A DNA stretch of 49,256 bases from Flavobacteriia bacterium (GTDB lineage Bacteria; Bacteroidota; Bacteroidia; Flavobacteriales_D; Crocinitomicaceae): contig JACOTM010000084.1 in assembly GCA_016178305.1 (NCBI GenBank), positions 1 through 49,256 on the forward strand. Direction: 5' to 3'. The position numbers and the translations under genes are program-made. Below are positions 1 through 7,792 of this stretch, in pieces. Position 1 is the first letter of the stretch, and each line of letters opens with the position of its first letter. Below the pieces are notes generated by a model. The model was not told where the DNA came from. It searched no databases and saw only the letters and a program-made list of their open reading frames with translations.

Positions 1-119
1 TGATTTGCTTTCAAAATTGTATTTTTACACTATAGGTCACAGCGGGCGGCTGATAAATTTAATATTGCTTTGGTTGTGATTTGCTTTCAAAATTGTATTT
101 TTACACTATAGGTCACAGC
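1..119 (+). CRISPR. Type II-C CRISPR array, 3' end (two repeats, one complete spacer)
   Basis: Two copies of a 47-bp repeat beginning GTTGTGATTTGCTTTCAAAA and ending ATAGGTCACAGC are seen. The first is cut by the window edge (bases 1-43 visible) and the second is complete at 73-119. The visible parts are identical. The spacer between them is 29 bp (44-72). Repeats of about 47 bp with spacers near 30 bp are typical of Bacteroidetes type II-C loci. The tracrRNA anti-repeat at 7793-7815 pairs with the first half of the repeat, and in type II crRNAs that half follows the spacer, so crRNAs are read on the plus strand, towards cas2. The rest of the array and any leader lie left of the window. Confidence 0.95.
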
Positions 120-137
120 AGAGTGGCCTAAAGTGTA
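102..137 (+). repeat. Hairpin: terminal CRISPR repeat plus inverted partial copy
   Basis: The 3' part of the last repeat (102-116, TACACTATAGGTCAC) is followed after a 6-base loop by GTGGCCTAAAGTGTA (123-137). This is its inverted copy, with one mismatch and one G-U wobble over 15 bp. A transcript running through the array end would fold here. No T-run follows, so it is not a classical intrinsic terminator. The inverted copy matches the repeat half that does not pair with the tracrRNA. Confidence 0.7.
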
Positions 138-298
138 ATAACAACAAGGGTTTTAAGAAATTTATCTGAAAATAAAAAATCACCTAGAATTAAGTCTTGT
201 TTCTTTGTTTAGTATTGATTTTCAAATCCTGTCAATCGATTCAATTTTTCCAGAAGATATTTGTCAAACACTTTTTGGAGAAAAAACTTAAACTTTCA

Positions 299-640
<342 letters not shown>

Positions 641-1540
641 TCAAAAATGAAAAAGTGGATAACTTATTTTTCGCTGCTCCCCTGCAAAACATTTATACAA
701 ACTAGAGGTTGTATTACTTACAGCATGAAAGAGTGGTCGTTTTAATTCGTTGATTTCGATATCTAATTGGGATAATTTTAATAGTTCAATTTTTTGTTCT
801 CGTGTTAGTCCTTCTGGTTCAGCATCTTCAATATTGGGTAAATTCAACACGATCCAATCCACATAAGGACGATAAGGCTCCATAATATCGTCAGCTAAAC
901 AAAACGCATTGTATTTGTTTTTATGGTGTATTCCAATACTTGGAAACATACCTGTAGCCGTAATTGCTCGAGCCACTATCGATCGTAAAATAGCATAACC
1001 ATAGTTTAATTGAGCATTCGGTGTATCTCTATCTCTCGTTCTTACGAAATGCTTTCCATAGATTTCTTTCCAATAATAGGCTGCCGCTTCAGCTTCACAA
1101 TTTTTAGCATCACCACTCGTAACTTTTTCTATCAAATTTTCTAATCTTGTGGCATTTAGATTTAACTTTCTCAATACCATTGCCTGATTTTGAATCTTTG
1201 CTTTAATCGTTTGTTGCCACAATTGTTTCTTCAATGGTACAGAAGCTTCCAATTGTGTTCTTATGCGTTCCGTTTGTTCACTATTTCCATCTAATGGAAG
1301 AAAGATCCCATTTGGCATGTATTTCTGACTACAAGTTACAACTGCTACTTTGTGTGCTAATAATTCATCTAACAAATACGTTGTAAGTGTAATTTGAGGA
1401 TGTTCTAATATCACACTTCCTAAGTCTTCTATAGGAATGGTTTTAGTGATACGTTGCTCATCTTTTAATTCAACAACTAATTGCTGATTTTTACACGATA
1501 GATGTGCTGGATTACTGAAGTGAAGGGTTCGTTTTACCAT
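641..1540 (-). CDS. cas1: CRISPR-associated integrase Cas1 (type II)
   Basis: Cas1 is the integrase that joins prespacers to the array. The product is 299 residues, normal for type II Cas1. The N-terminal beta domain begins MVKRTLHFSNPAHLSCKNQQ. The C-terminal helical domain holds the metal ligands: E149 in NCEAEAAAYYW, H205 in GIHHKNKYNAF, and the acidic cluster LADDIMEPYRP with E221. No csn2 or cas4 follows, which fits subtype II-C. Upstream is not cas9, as usual, but a rhuM-Fic gene 163 bp away. A hairpin touches its start codon. Two 60-base lines counted by hand (961-1020, 1201-1260) are 22/60 G+C, higher than lines sampled in cas9. Confidence 0.95.
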   Translation of the reverse strand: MVKRTLHFSNPAHLSCKNQQLVVELKDEQRITKTIPIEDLGSVILEHPQITLTTYLLDELLAHKVAVVTCSQKYMPNGIFLPLDGNSEQTERIRTQLEASVPLKKQLWQQTIKAKIQNQAMVLRKLNLNATRLENLIEKVTSGDAKNCEAEAAAYYWKEIYGKHFVRTRDRDTPNAQLNYGYAILRSIVARAITATGMFPSIGIHHKNKYNAFCLADDIMEPYRPYVDWIVLNLPNIEDAEPEGLTREQKIELLKLSQLDIEINELKRPLFHAVSNTTSSLYKCFAGEQRKISYPLFHF

Positions 1541-1572
1541 AGTAAAAAGAGTTGGTTTTCCCTTTTTTACTA
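1540..1572 (-). promoter_or_regulatory. Leader hairpin abutting the cas1 start codon
   Basis: On the minus strand TAGTAAAAA and TTTTTACTA form a perfect 9-bp inverted repeat around a 15-base loop. The last base of the stem is the A of the cas1 ATG. In an mRNA running into cas1 this stem would sit over the ribosome-binding region. The pairing is AU-rich and weak, so any control is inference. Confidence 0.4.
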
Positions 1573-1600
1573 TTTGTTTTTCAAAATGTTACAACTTATA

Positions 1601-1657
1601 CCGATTGACCTTTGTTATTACTGAAATAAAAATCCAGCTTAACCAAAGCTATATCGG
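1601..1657. repeat. Imperfect 14-bp inverted repeat upstream of cas1
   Basis: CCGATTGACCTTTG (1601-1614) and CAAAGCTATATCGG (1644-1657) are inverted copies matching at 11 of 14 positions, separated by 29 bp. They lie in the 163-bp gap between rhuM-Fic and cas1. They could be an operator, the end of a decayed mobile element or a weak terminator for rhuM-Fic. The sequence does not decide. Confidence 0.4.
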
Positions 1658-1703
1658 CATTATACTAAAATATTTCAACTGAAAATTCAAAGTTTAATTA
1701 GTA

Positions 1704-2675
1704 TTAAATTGTTTTTATTAATTGTACCATCAATTGTACCATCAATTCTTTATCACTCGGATTACTTTGTGCCACTAATAAAGCTAATGCAACTAAGGCA
1801 TTATCATTGATTTTCAACTCTCCATTTTTCTTAAAACGATGTTTGTTTTTTTCTAAAAACCATACAAATAAAAATGCACCTATGCGTTTATTTCCATCCG
1901 AAAAAGAATGATTCTTGATTACAAAATACAATAAATGTGCAGCTTGCTCTTCTATCGTCGGATATAAATAAATGCCATCAAATGTTTGAACCACACTACA
2001 TAATGTTCCTTCAAAACTTTGGTCTTTTTCATTGCCAAACAAGGCCGTTGCTTCGTTTTGTTCCATCAATTTTGTTTTCAATACTTCGATAGCCTCTTTA
2101 GCTTCTTGATATTGAATTTCGTAGGTTATTTCTTCCGATAAATCAGAAGTTGGTAAATTATTACTATCAAATTGATTCAGCAAGATAAAACTTTGTGTGT
2201 ATTGTGTGATAATTTCTAATAATCCTTTTGCTTCTGTCAAATTAGTTTCACTATCAATCGACTGTTGAATCAGTTGAACCGTTTGTTGTAATTCGTTTAA
2301 TCGTTTTTGATTAATCGTATAACCTTGAATTAAATGTTCTTTTAAGCGTTGGGTTGCCCATTGACGGAATGCTGTTCCCTTTTTAGAATTCACACGGTAA
2401 CCTACTGAAATAATAGCATCTAAATTATAAAACTTGATTTTCCTTTTCACATTTCTTTTACCCTCTACTTGAACTACCGAGAAATATTCGGTAGTTGAAT
2501 TTTCATCCAACTCTCCTTCAGAAAATATGTTTTTAAGGTGCAAACCTATAGTATCACTATCCTTTTCAAACAGTTCAGCCATTATTCGCTGCGGTAACCA
2601 AACAGTTTCATTATCAGTCCAAACAGAAACTTCAATTGAATCGTCTTTTGATTTATAAATTTCGATATTTTTCAT
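1704..2675 (-). CDS. RhuM-family protein with C-terminal Fic/Doc domain
   Basis: The product is 323 residues with two parts. Residues 1-130 are the RhuM (virulence protein) domain, with WLPQRIMAELFEKD, a helix-turn-helix-like stretch, and the family signature ISVGYRVNSKKG...FRQWATQRLKEHLIQGY. Residues 205-323 form a Fic/Doc fold with the active-site motif HSFSDGNKR (H256-R264). Fic AMPylators have HxFx(D/E)GNGR, while Doc, which phosphorylates EF-Tu, has a Lys at the second-last place, as here. A Doc-like kinase or other nucleotide-transfer toxin is therefore likely, but the substrate is unknown. No antitoxin gene is evident, though the RhuM half could act as a DNA-binding regulator. The gene lies between cas9 and cas1 in the same direction. 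A 12-bp tandem duplication adds an MVQL at the C-terminus. Confidence 0.85.
   Translation of the reverse strand: MKNIEIYKSKDDSIEVSVWTDNETVWLPQRIMAELFEKDSDTIGLHLKNIFSEGELDENSTTEYFSVVQVEGKRNVKRKIKFYNLDAIISVGYRVNSKKGTAFRQWATQRLKEHLIQGYTINQKRLNELQQTVQLIQQSIDSETNLTEAKGLLEIITQYTQSFILLNQFDSNNLPTSDLSEEITYEIQYQEAKEAIEVLKTKLMEQNEATALFGNEKDQSFEGTLCSVVQTFDGIYLYPTIEEQAAHLLYFVIKNHSFSDGNKRIGAFLFVWFLEKNKHRFKKNGELKINDNALVALALLVAQSNPSDKELMVQLMVQLIKTI
1721..1744. repeat. 12-bp tandem duplication at the 3' end of rhuM-Fic
   Basis: ATTGTACCATCA occurs twice in direct succession (1721-1732 and 1733-1744). In the protein it gives MVQLMVQL just before the C-terminus. It keeps the frame and looks like a slippage duplication. 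Confidence 0.7.
2267..2367. repeat. Direct repeat shared by the two rhuM genes, copy 1
   Basis: About 101 bp here are nearly identical to 2768-2868 (offset 501 bp). The segment encodes the helix WATQRLKEHLIQGYTINQKR and what follows. The flanking parts of the two genes are much less alike, which suggests recombination or gene conversion over this stretch. Confidence 0.75.
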
Positions 2676-2759
2676 TATTCCTTTTAATTCAGCCCAAATT
2701 CAATCGTTCTACATATATACTTTTAAGAAAGTTATTTTTTTAATGATTTTCATATCAAT

Positions 2760-3179
2760 CTATTTATGAATCAGTTGGACGGTTTGCTGCAATTCGTCTA
2801 ATCGTTTTTGATTAATCGTATAACCTTGAATTAAATGTTCTTTTAAGCGTTGGGTTGCCCATTGACGAAATTGAGTACCTCTCTTTGAATTAACTCTGTA
2901 TCCCACAGAAATAATTAAATCCAAATTGAAATATTCAATTATCCTTTCTACTTCCCTTTTTCCTTCTTTTTGAACTGTTGCATTTTTTACAACAGTTGAA
3001 TCATATTCAAGTTCTCCTTCTTTATAAATTGATTTTATATGCCTGGAGATAACAGATTTATCTCTTTCGAATAGTAATGAAAGTTGATTCATAGACAGCC
3101 AAACAGACTCATTTATTAGCTGTACATTAATTTCATTACCATTTTCAATTCTAAATATTTCGATTTCGTTCATAAACAC
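2760..3179 (-). CDS. Truncated RhuM-family protein (likely remnant)
   Basis: The 139-residue product holds only the RhuM N-terminal domain: WLSMNQLSLLFERDKSVISRH, ISVGYRVNSKRGTQFRQW and the same WATQRLKEHLIQGYTINQKR helix as its neighbour. It then ends at QLIHK. Compared with the full gene (…QLIQQSID…), the stop TAG replaces a Ser codon TCG, and Ile-Asp codons still align after the stop before similarity fades. RhuM proteins are usually over 300 residues. This is therefore best read as a copy that lost its C-terminal half by a nonsense change plus deletion, though the small DNA-binding-like domain could still be made. It follows cas9 by 57 bp. Codon 3 is also an ATG (MNEIEIF...), an equally good start. 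Confidence 0.7.
   Translation of the reverse strand: MFMNEIEIFRIENGNEINVQLINESVWLSMNQLSLLFERDKSVISRHIKSIYKEGELEYDSTVVKNATVQKEGKREVERIIEYFNLDLIISVGYRVNSKRGTQFRQWATQRLKEHLIQGYTINQKRLDELQQTVQLIHK
2768..2868. repeat. Direct repeat shared by the two rhuM genes, copy 2
   Basis: This is the partner of 2267-2367, inside the 3' end of the truncated rhuM gene. Weaker similarity runs about 25 bp further left, past the stop codon. Confidence 0.75.
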
Positions 3180-3236
3180 ATTTTAATACTCTCCCACCTG
3201 AACAATTTTACCTAAATGACTTAAAATATTTTACCA

Positions 3237-6200
3237 TTAACTCAATACTCTAGTTATTTTACCAACTCTATCAATTTTTAAATTCCAACAAATAGATTTA
3301 ATCATTATTGGTTTCAATTTTTCATCATAAACAGTATTCAGCTTATCAAATTCTAACATTCTTTCATTTTTATTATTAGATCCATTTTCATTTGAAATAA
3401 TTTCTTTAGAATAACTATTATGAACAAAATGTCCTTCTCCACCTGTACAACTAACAAATTTATAAATACGGTTCACTTGCTCTTTCGATAAATTAGAAAA
3501 ATCAACTAAGTTTTGATCATTAACTTCTTCTTCTGTAAGAACATACACTAAATCATTTGGAGAAAGATAGAATAATAGATTATTCCCTTTTTCATTTTTT
3601 TCCGGTACTGAAATTAAACCTTGTTTTTGTCTTTCAATTACGATGTTTAAAGGAATAGTTTCATAATTTCTTTTTCCGGTTTCGTCCACATAAATAGCAT
3701 AAAAAAGATTAGTTCCTTGTGCTGCTTCTACAAATTTTCTCTGTTTATTACCTGTTTGCCCTATAGGAAATCTACTGCCAATTTCAAAAACTCTAACACT
3801 TTTAATCGGTTTATGCATTTTTCCATCATTAAATTTTGTAATATTTTCATTTAAATATTCAATACCATCATGTGAAAATGCTATTTCAGGATTCCACTCT
3901 TTAGTTTCAAGATAATTTTTTAAAATTTTTTGAATTCCTGTATCAGTAATTGAATCAATTTTCTTTAAATTAAAAGAGATATCTAAAGATTTTCTAATTG
4001 CACTTATAATTTTTCCTTTTGGAGTTATTATACGTTTTAAATCAATTTTTCCATAAACAAATGCTTTATGCATCGGTTTTCTGATAGACCAACTATTTCC
4101 TTTTGTTTGAGCAACTTGTTCTTTGTTTAGTAATCCTGCTTTCAGAACCCATTTTTCAGGTTTATTGACAGATTTATTAATTACCCTAACATTTTGCTTA
4201 AAACTAACTACAGTAGTCTCTAATTGTTTTTTACTATCTACAACAAATGTTTTCCAAGGTTGTTTAAATTCCCAATGATAATTTTTGTTTGAAGCGTCAT
4301 TGTATTTTTTATCACATAAAACAACTTTTAAATCATTTCTGTTTTTTTGCTTTTCTTCTTTTGATTTGTTTTTCTCTAAAGCATTTTGATTGTTCAAATA
4401 ATTAACGTGATTTCTTGTAGAACAAGCGATTACAAGAGCATCTAAAGCGTGATGGCGATGGTCAATTCTTTTTTTACTAAAGCCTTTCGATAATTCTAAA
4501 GGAACGGTTGGTAAATATTTTTGATGCTTTTTGTTGAAAGTTGTGAAATTTTCAGAGTTAGTTAATTCATTTAAACGTTCAAATCTTGGTAAAATTAATT
4601 CATTCCAAACATCATTTAATCCCCAACTTTGTTTAAGTGATGAAGTAATTTGACCATTTAAAGGCAATACATTTTTAGAGTTTACACCATCATCATTTTT
4701 ATCTTCTCTCACAATATTCGATAATGTTGCCATAACGAATTTACTGATAAATCGAGTATCATTTAATTGTCTTTCAATCATTTTTTCAGGAATATCTTCC
4801 ATCAAAAGTTTGCTTTTTTTACTTTGATTTTTATTGTAATTATCTTTCACGAAAAATTCATACGACTCTTCATCAAAAATTTTCACTGTTTTTCCGAAAC
4901 CTAAATCGACTATTTGATCATGATGATTTTTAATAAATTCACGTCCTGTTTGATTGCTTTTTAATTTATTTACTGCAGATTCACATATCACTTTATTACT
5001 AAAACTATCATCATAAAATCTGCTTTGTGGAATTATGTGTTCAATTTCATAGTCAGATGTAAATAAACGAGATAAAGGTATAGTCTGACCTGTATAAGGA
5101 GAAAGGTATTTTTGTTCTAACCAAAGTTTATATCGTATTAATTCTGATTTAGTTGGTTGTGGTGATTTACTAATTTTAGCAATATCGTCTGGGATTTCAA
5201 TGTTTGAAGTTAAAACTCCTTCTTCATATATCTTTAAAATATCATGTTGCATGGGAGAATATGAACGAACATTTTCAATGGTTGAATCATACAGCATTTC
5301 AGATAATAATGCTTTTATTCGAAGATTTGTATTTTCGTTTTCTGTTACTTGAGAAGTGATTCTTTTTCTTTTGTCAGCAGGATTTTTCATTTCCCGACCT
5401 AACTCAACGTGTATTTCGTCGAAAAAATGTTCTTTCCCTTCTCCAAATTGTTTCCAAATATCATTTACGACCCTAAATGTTTCAGAAACAATTTGCTCAA
5501 CAATCGGATTTCGAAGAGAATGTTGTTTAAATGATTTAATATAAGCTTCTAAATCGATTGCAGTTTTCCATTTTTGATTTGAATGTCTATCATAAACAAT
5601 ATAACTTGTTAGCCATAGTGGTAAACCACTGAAATCTTTATTTTCGATTAGATGAATTGACTTCTCACGAATTGAGTTTCTAATATTTTCATCAAATTCT
5701 CCTGTTTGAATTTTTTCAATTCTAATTTTTGTTAACTCATCAATATTATTCCAATCCCAATATTGTCCCATTCGCATCAATGGTAACAATTTCTTGATAG
5801 CTTTTGCAGAATAAGAACCATATTCACTTTTAAATGGAGGTATTTTCTTGAAATTTTCAACAAAACTTTCAATATCTAATGAATATTTTTTAGCAAAAGT
5901 TTCAATTGCTTTTTCATATTCAAATTTATCATTTACTGAATAGATGATATGCCATAATTTTTCAACTATTTCTGAATTTAAAAAGTTAACTGGAATATTC
6001 TTCACTTTTTCAATTCGACTTTGAATCAAATGAAGTGTTTCATTACAAGGATATTTTTTGTCTTTATCATCAACAAAATTCCAACGATATGTCTTTTCAG
6101 GAATCTTAAAATACTTTAAAATTGCTGTCTGATTAACTTCTTTTCTTTGATTTAAAAATTCAAACAGAGACACATATTTTTCTTCTGAATCTATAAATTT

Positions 6201-7574
6201 ATACGTTTCATCTTCATCGTTTTCACGTGAATAAATTTTTAAATTCTTGATCCATTGCCATAATCTAAATTCTTGATAAAGTGGATGGGATTTAGCAATA
6301 CATTTTAAAGGTGTTTTTTTCTTTATTCCATCATGGAAATAATATTTTGACTCAAAAGAACAATCACTGATCAAAGATTTTTTACTTTTTAAAGGTCGTT
6401 GGTAAAAAAGGATGTCTTCCAAAAATAAATAAACAAAGTCTCTTTGAGAAATATTAGTTCTGTGAGCTTCGTTGTTTGGATATAGTTCTTCAATACATTT
6501 TATATAGTTTGCTTCATTTTGTAATTCTTGATGAAATGAAACTTGTTTTGCAAGAATTTTTCGTAATTCAAGTTTATATAATTTACGCTCTATTGTTTTG
6601 ATTAATTTGCCTTTTATTTTTTGATTTGGGTTTTGCAATAAGGTATCATATATATATTCACCTACAGTTTTCTTAGTTTTATCAATCTCTGATTCTGTTT
6701 TCTTTTTAACCAAAGTCCAATCGGTTTCTGCAGGAGCTCTAAAACTTCTTTTTTCTTTGCCTTCTTTATCTAATTTGATAGAACCGTCATCATTTAAATC
6801 GGTTGTAACAATAAATTCTTTCGTTTTATCTTTCCAATCAAATAATGGAGTTTTGCTAGACCTTCTATATATCCATCCATTCTCTAAAACTAAAGAATAC
6901 CATAGATCAGATTTACCTCTTTCTCGCTCATCTTCAATTACATTAATTACTTTTAAGGAATGAAACTCAACAAGTTTATTTGGATTCTCTTCCTCTTCTT
7001 CACCTCTTAATTGATAATAACCTCTTTTTTGATTAAAATGTAATAATAACCAAGCTAATTCTTCTTTTTCAATTTTACTTGTAAGTGCTTTTTTTCTTAA
7101 ATAATAAATCGTCCAATCAGCTGGAACTTTTTTGTCATTTTTTACTAATCCAGGTTGATTAACTTTAAAATCAGCAAGCATTTCCTCGAATGAATCTTTA
7201 AAAATAAATTCATTCTCACAATTATAAACTAATTTAGGTTCGGTTTCAGAAATAAATTGACCTAATCTTTTTGTAAAATCAATATTATCGGAATAATGCT
7301 CAGGAAGAAAATTAAGAACATTTAAAACTCTATGTAACCTCTCTCTTCTAAGAAGAAATCTTTCTCTTAATCTTCTTGCCCCTCTATAACCCGTTCTTTC
7401 TGCAGTTTGAGAAATGGATTGTCCACTTTCAAATTTCCCTAATACATCTTGACTCATAGGTATAATTCTAGATCCTAATCCTAAAATTTGACCTTTTTTG
7501 TTATCAAAATCTTGCTTAATTAGAGCCCAACCAATACTGTTTGTCCCTAAATCTAATCCTAAAATTGTTTTCAT
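3237..7574 (-). CDS. cas9: CRISPR-associated endonuclease Cas9 (type II-C)
   Basis: RNA-guided nuclease of the system. The start at 7574 gives 1445 residues beginning MKTILGLDLGTNSIGWAL, where D8 is the RuvC-I catalytic Asp. An ATG 33 bp further upstream only adds residues before this conserved start. An Arg-rich bridge helix (RGARRLRERFLLRRERLHR) lies near residues 60-85. RuvC-II is VELGREM with E724, HNH is YEIEHIIPQSRF with H846, and RuvC-III is HHALDA (H1041-A1046, D1045). All catalytic positions are present, so the enzyme looks active. HNH has Glu (E845) where SpCas9 has Asp839. About 1400-1500 residues is normal for Bacteroidetes II-C Cas9. The usual cas1 neighbour is displaced by two rhuM genes. 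Confidence 0.97.
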   Translation of the reverse strand: MKTILGLDLGTNSIGWALIKQDFDNKKGQILGLGSRIIPMSQDVLGKFESGQSISQTAERTGYRGARRLRERFLLRRERLHRVLNVLNFLPEHYSDNIDFTKRLGQFISETEPKLVYNCENEFIFKDSFEEMLADFKVNQPGLVKNDKKVPADWTIYYLRKKALTSKIEKEELAWLLLHFNQKRGYYQLRGEEEEENPNKLVEFHSLKVINVIEDERERGKSDLWYSLVLENGWIYRRSSKTPLFDWKDKTKEFIVTTDLNDDGSIKLDKEGKEKRSFRAPAETDWTLVKKKTESEIDKTKKTVGEYIYDTLLQNPNQKIKGKLIKTIERKLYKLELRKILAKQVSFHQELQNEANYIKCIEELYPNNEAHRTNISQRDFVYLFLEDILFYQRPLKSKKSLISDCSFESKYYFHDGIKKKTPLKCIAKSHPLYQEFRLWQWIKNLKIYSRENDEDETYKFIDSEEKYVSLFEFLNQRKEVNQTAILKYFKIPEKTYRWNFVDDKDKKYPCNETLHLIQSRIEKVKNIPVNFLNSEIVEKLWHIIYSVNDKFEYEKAIETFAKKYSLDIESFVENFKKIPPFKSEYGSYSAKAIKKLLPLMRMGQYWDWNNIDELTKIRIEKIQTGEFDENIRNSIREKSIHLIENKDFSGLPLWLTSYIVYDRHSNQKWKTAIDLEAYIKSFKQHSLRNPIVEQIVSETFRVVNDIWKQFGEGKEHFFDEIHVELGREMKNPADKRKRITSQVTENENTNLRIKALLSEMLYDSTIENVRSYSPMQHDILKIYEEGVLTSNIEIPDDIAKISKSPQPTKSELIRYKLWLEQKYLSPYTGQTIPLSRLFTSDYEIEHIIPQSRFYDDSFSNKVICESAVNKLKSNQTGREFIKNHHDQIVDLGFGKTVKIFDEESYEFFVKDNYNKNQSKKSKLLMEDIPEKMIERQLNDTRFISKFVMATLSNIVREDKNDDGVNSKNVLPLNGQITSSLKQSWGLNDVWNELILPRFERLNELTNSENFTTFNKKHQKYLPTVPLELSKGFSKKRIDHRHHALDALVIACSTRNHVNYLNNQNALEKNKSKEEKQKNRNDLKVVLCDKKYNDASNKNYHWEFKQPWKTFVVDSKKQLETTVVSFKQNVRVINKSVNKPEKWVLKAGLLNKEQVAQTKGNSWSIRKPMHKAFVYGKIDLKRIITPKGKIISAIRKSLDISFNLKKIDSITDTGIQKILKNYLETKEWNPEIAFSHDGIEYLNENITKFNDGKMHKPIKSVRVFEIGSRFPIGQTGNKQRKFVEAAQGTNLFYAIYVDETGKRNYETIPLNIVIERQKQGLISVPEKNEKGNNLLFYLSPNDLVYVLTEEEVNDQNLVDFSNLSKEQVNRIYKFVSCTGGEGHFVHNSYSKEIISNENGSNNKNERMLEFDKLNTVYDEKLKPIMIKSICWNLKIDRVGKITRVLS

Positions 7575-7687
7575 AATAAAGATGATTTGTGTTAAATCAG
7601 GATGCAAGTTACAATTAATTCACAATATAAAAATCAAATTTTGGTAAATAATTTCTGTTGATTTTGTTCAATAAAATAATGAAAAAC

Positions 7688-7724
7688 TTACGAAGGTATA
7701 CAGGCAAATCGTAATCTATTTACG
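7688..7724. repeat. TTACG/CGTAA alternating inverted motifs between cas9 and tracrRNA
   Basis: TTACG (7688-7692), CGTAA (7710-7714) and TTACG (7720-7724) stand in alternating orientation in the divergent region, so the middle one can pair with either neighbour. This could be an operator or attenuator for cas9. The motifs are short, so chance is possible. Confidence 0.25.
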
Positions 7725-7781
7725 TATTAAATTTTATTGTTTTTTTTCTCAAAAAAGTGAATTATATTCAAAAAAAGATTC

Positions 7782-7789
7782 TATATTTG
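7782..7789 (+). promoter_or_regulatory. -7 element of the tracrRNA promoter
   Basis: TATATTTG matches the Bacteroidetes -7 consensus TAnnTTTG exactly. Transcription would start 4-7 bases later, at the first bases of the anti-repeat. I see no clean TTG at the -33 position. Confidence 0.65.
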
Positions 7790-7792
7790 TTT

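Noticed and set aside
123-145. Second tracrRNA or anti-repeat next to the array
   Set aside because: The inverted copy matches the repeat's 3' half, not the half used for crRNA-tracrRNA pairing, and no promoter or terminator is seen.
138-298. CRISPR leader or further cas gene between the array and cas2
   Set aside because: The tracrRNA pairing shows this is the crRNA-downstream end. No csn2/cas4-like ORF is present.
1704-3179. Insertion sequence carrying the rhuM genes
   Set aside because: No transposase, no clear terminal inverted repeats and no target duplication could be seen. The inverted repeat at 1601-1657 alone is not enough.
7575-7607. Upstream ATG of cas9 adding 11 residues
   Set aside because: The conserved Cas9 start MKTILGLDLGTN begins at the second ATG, and the extra residues match nothing known.
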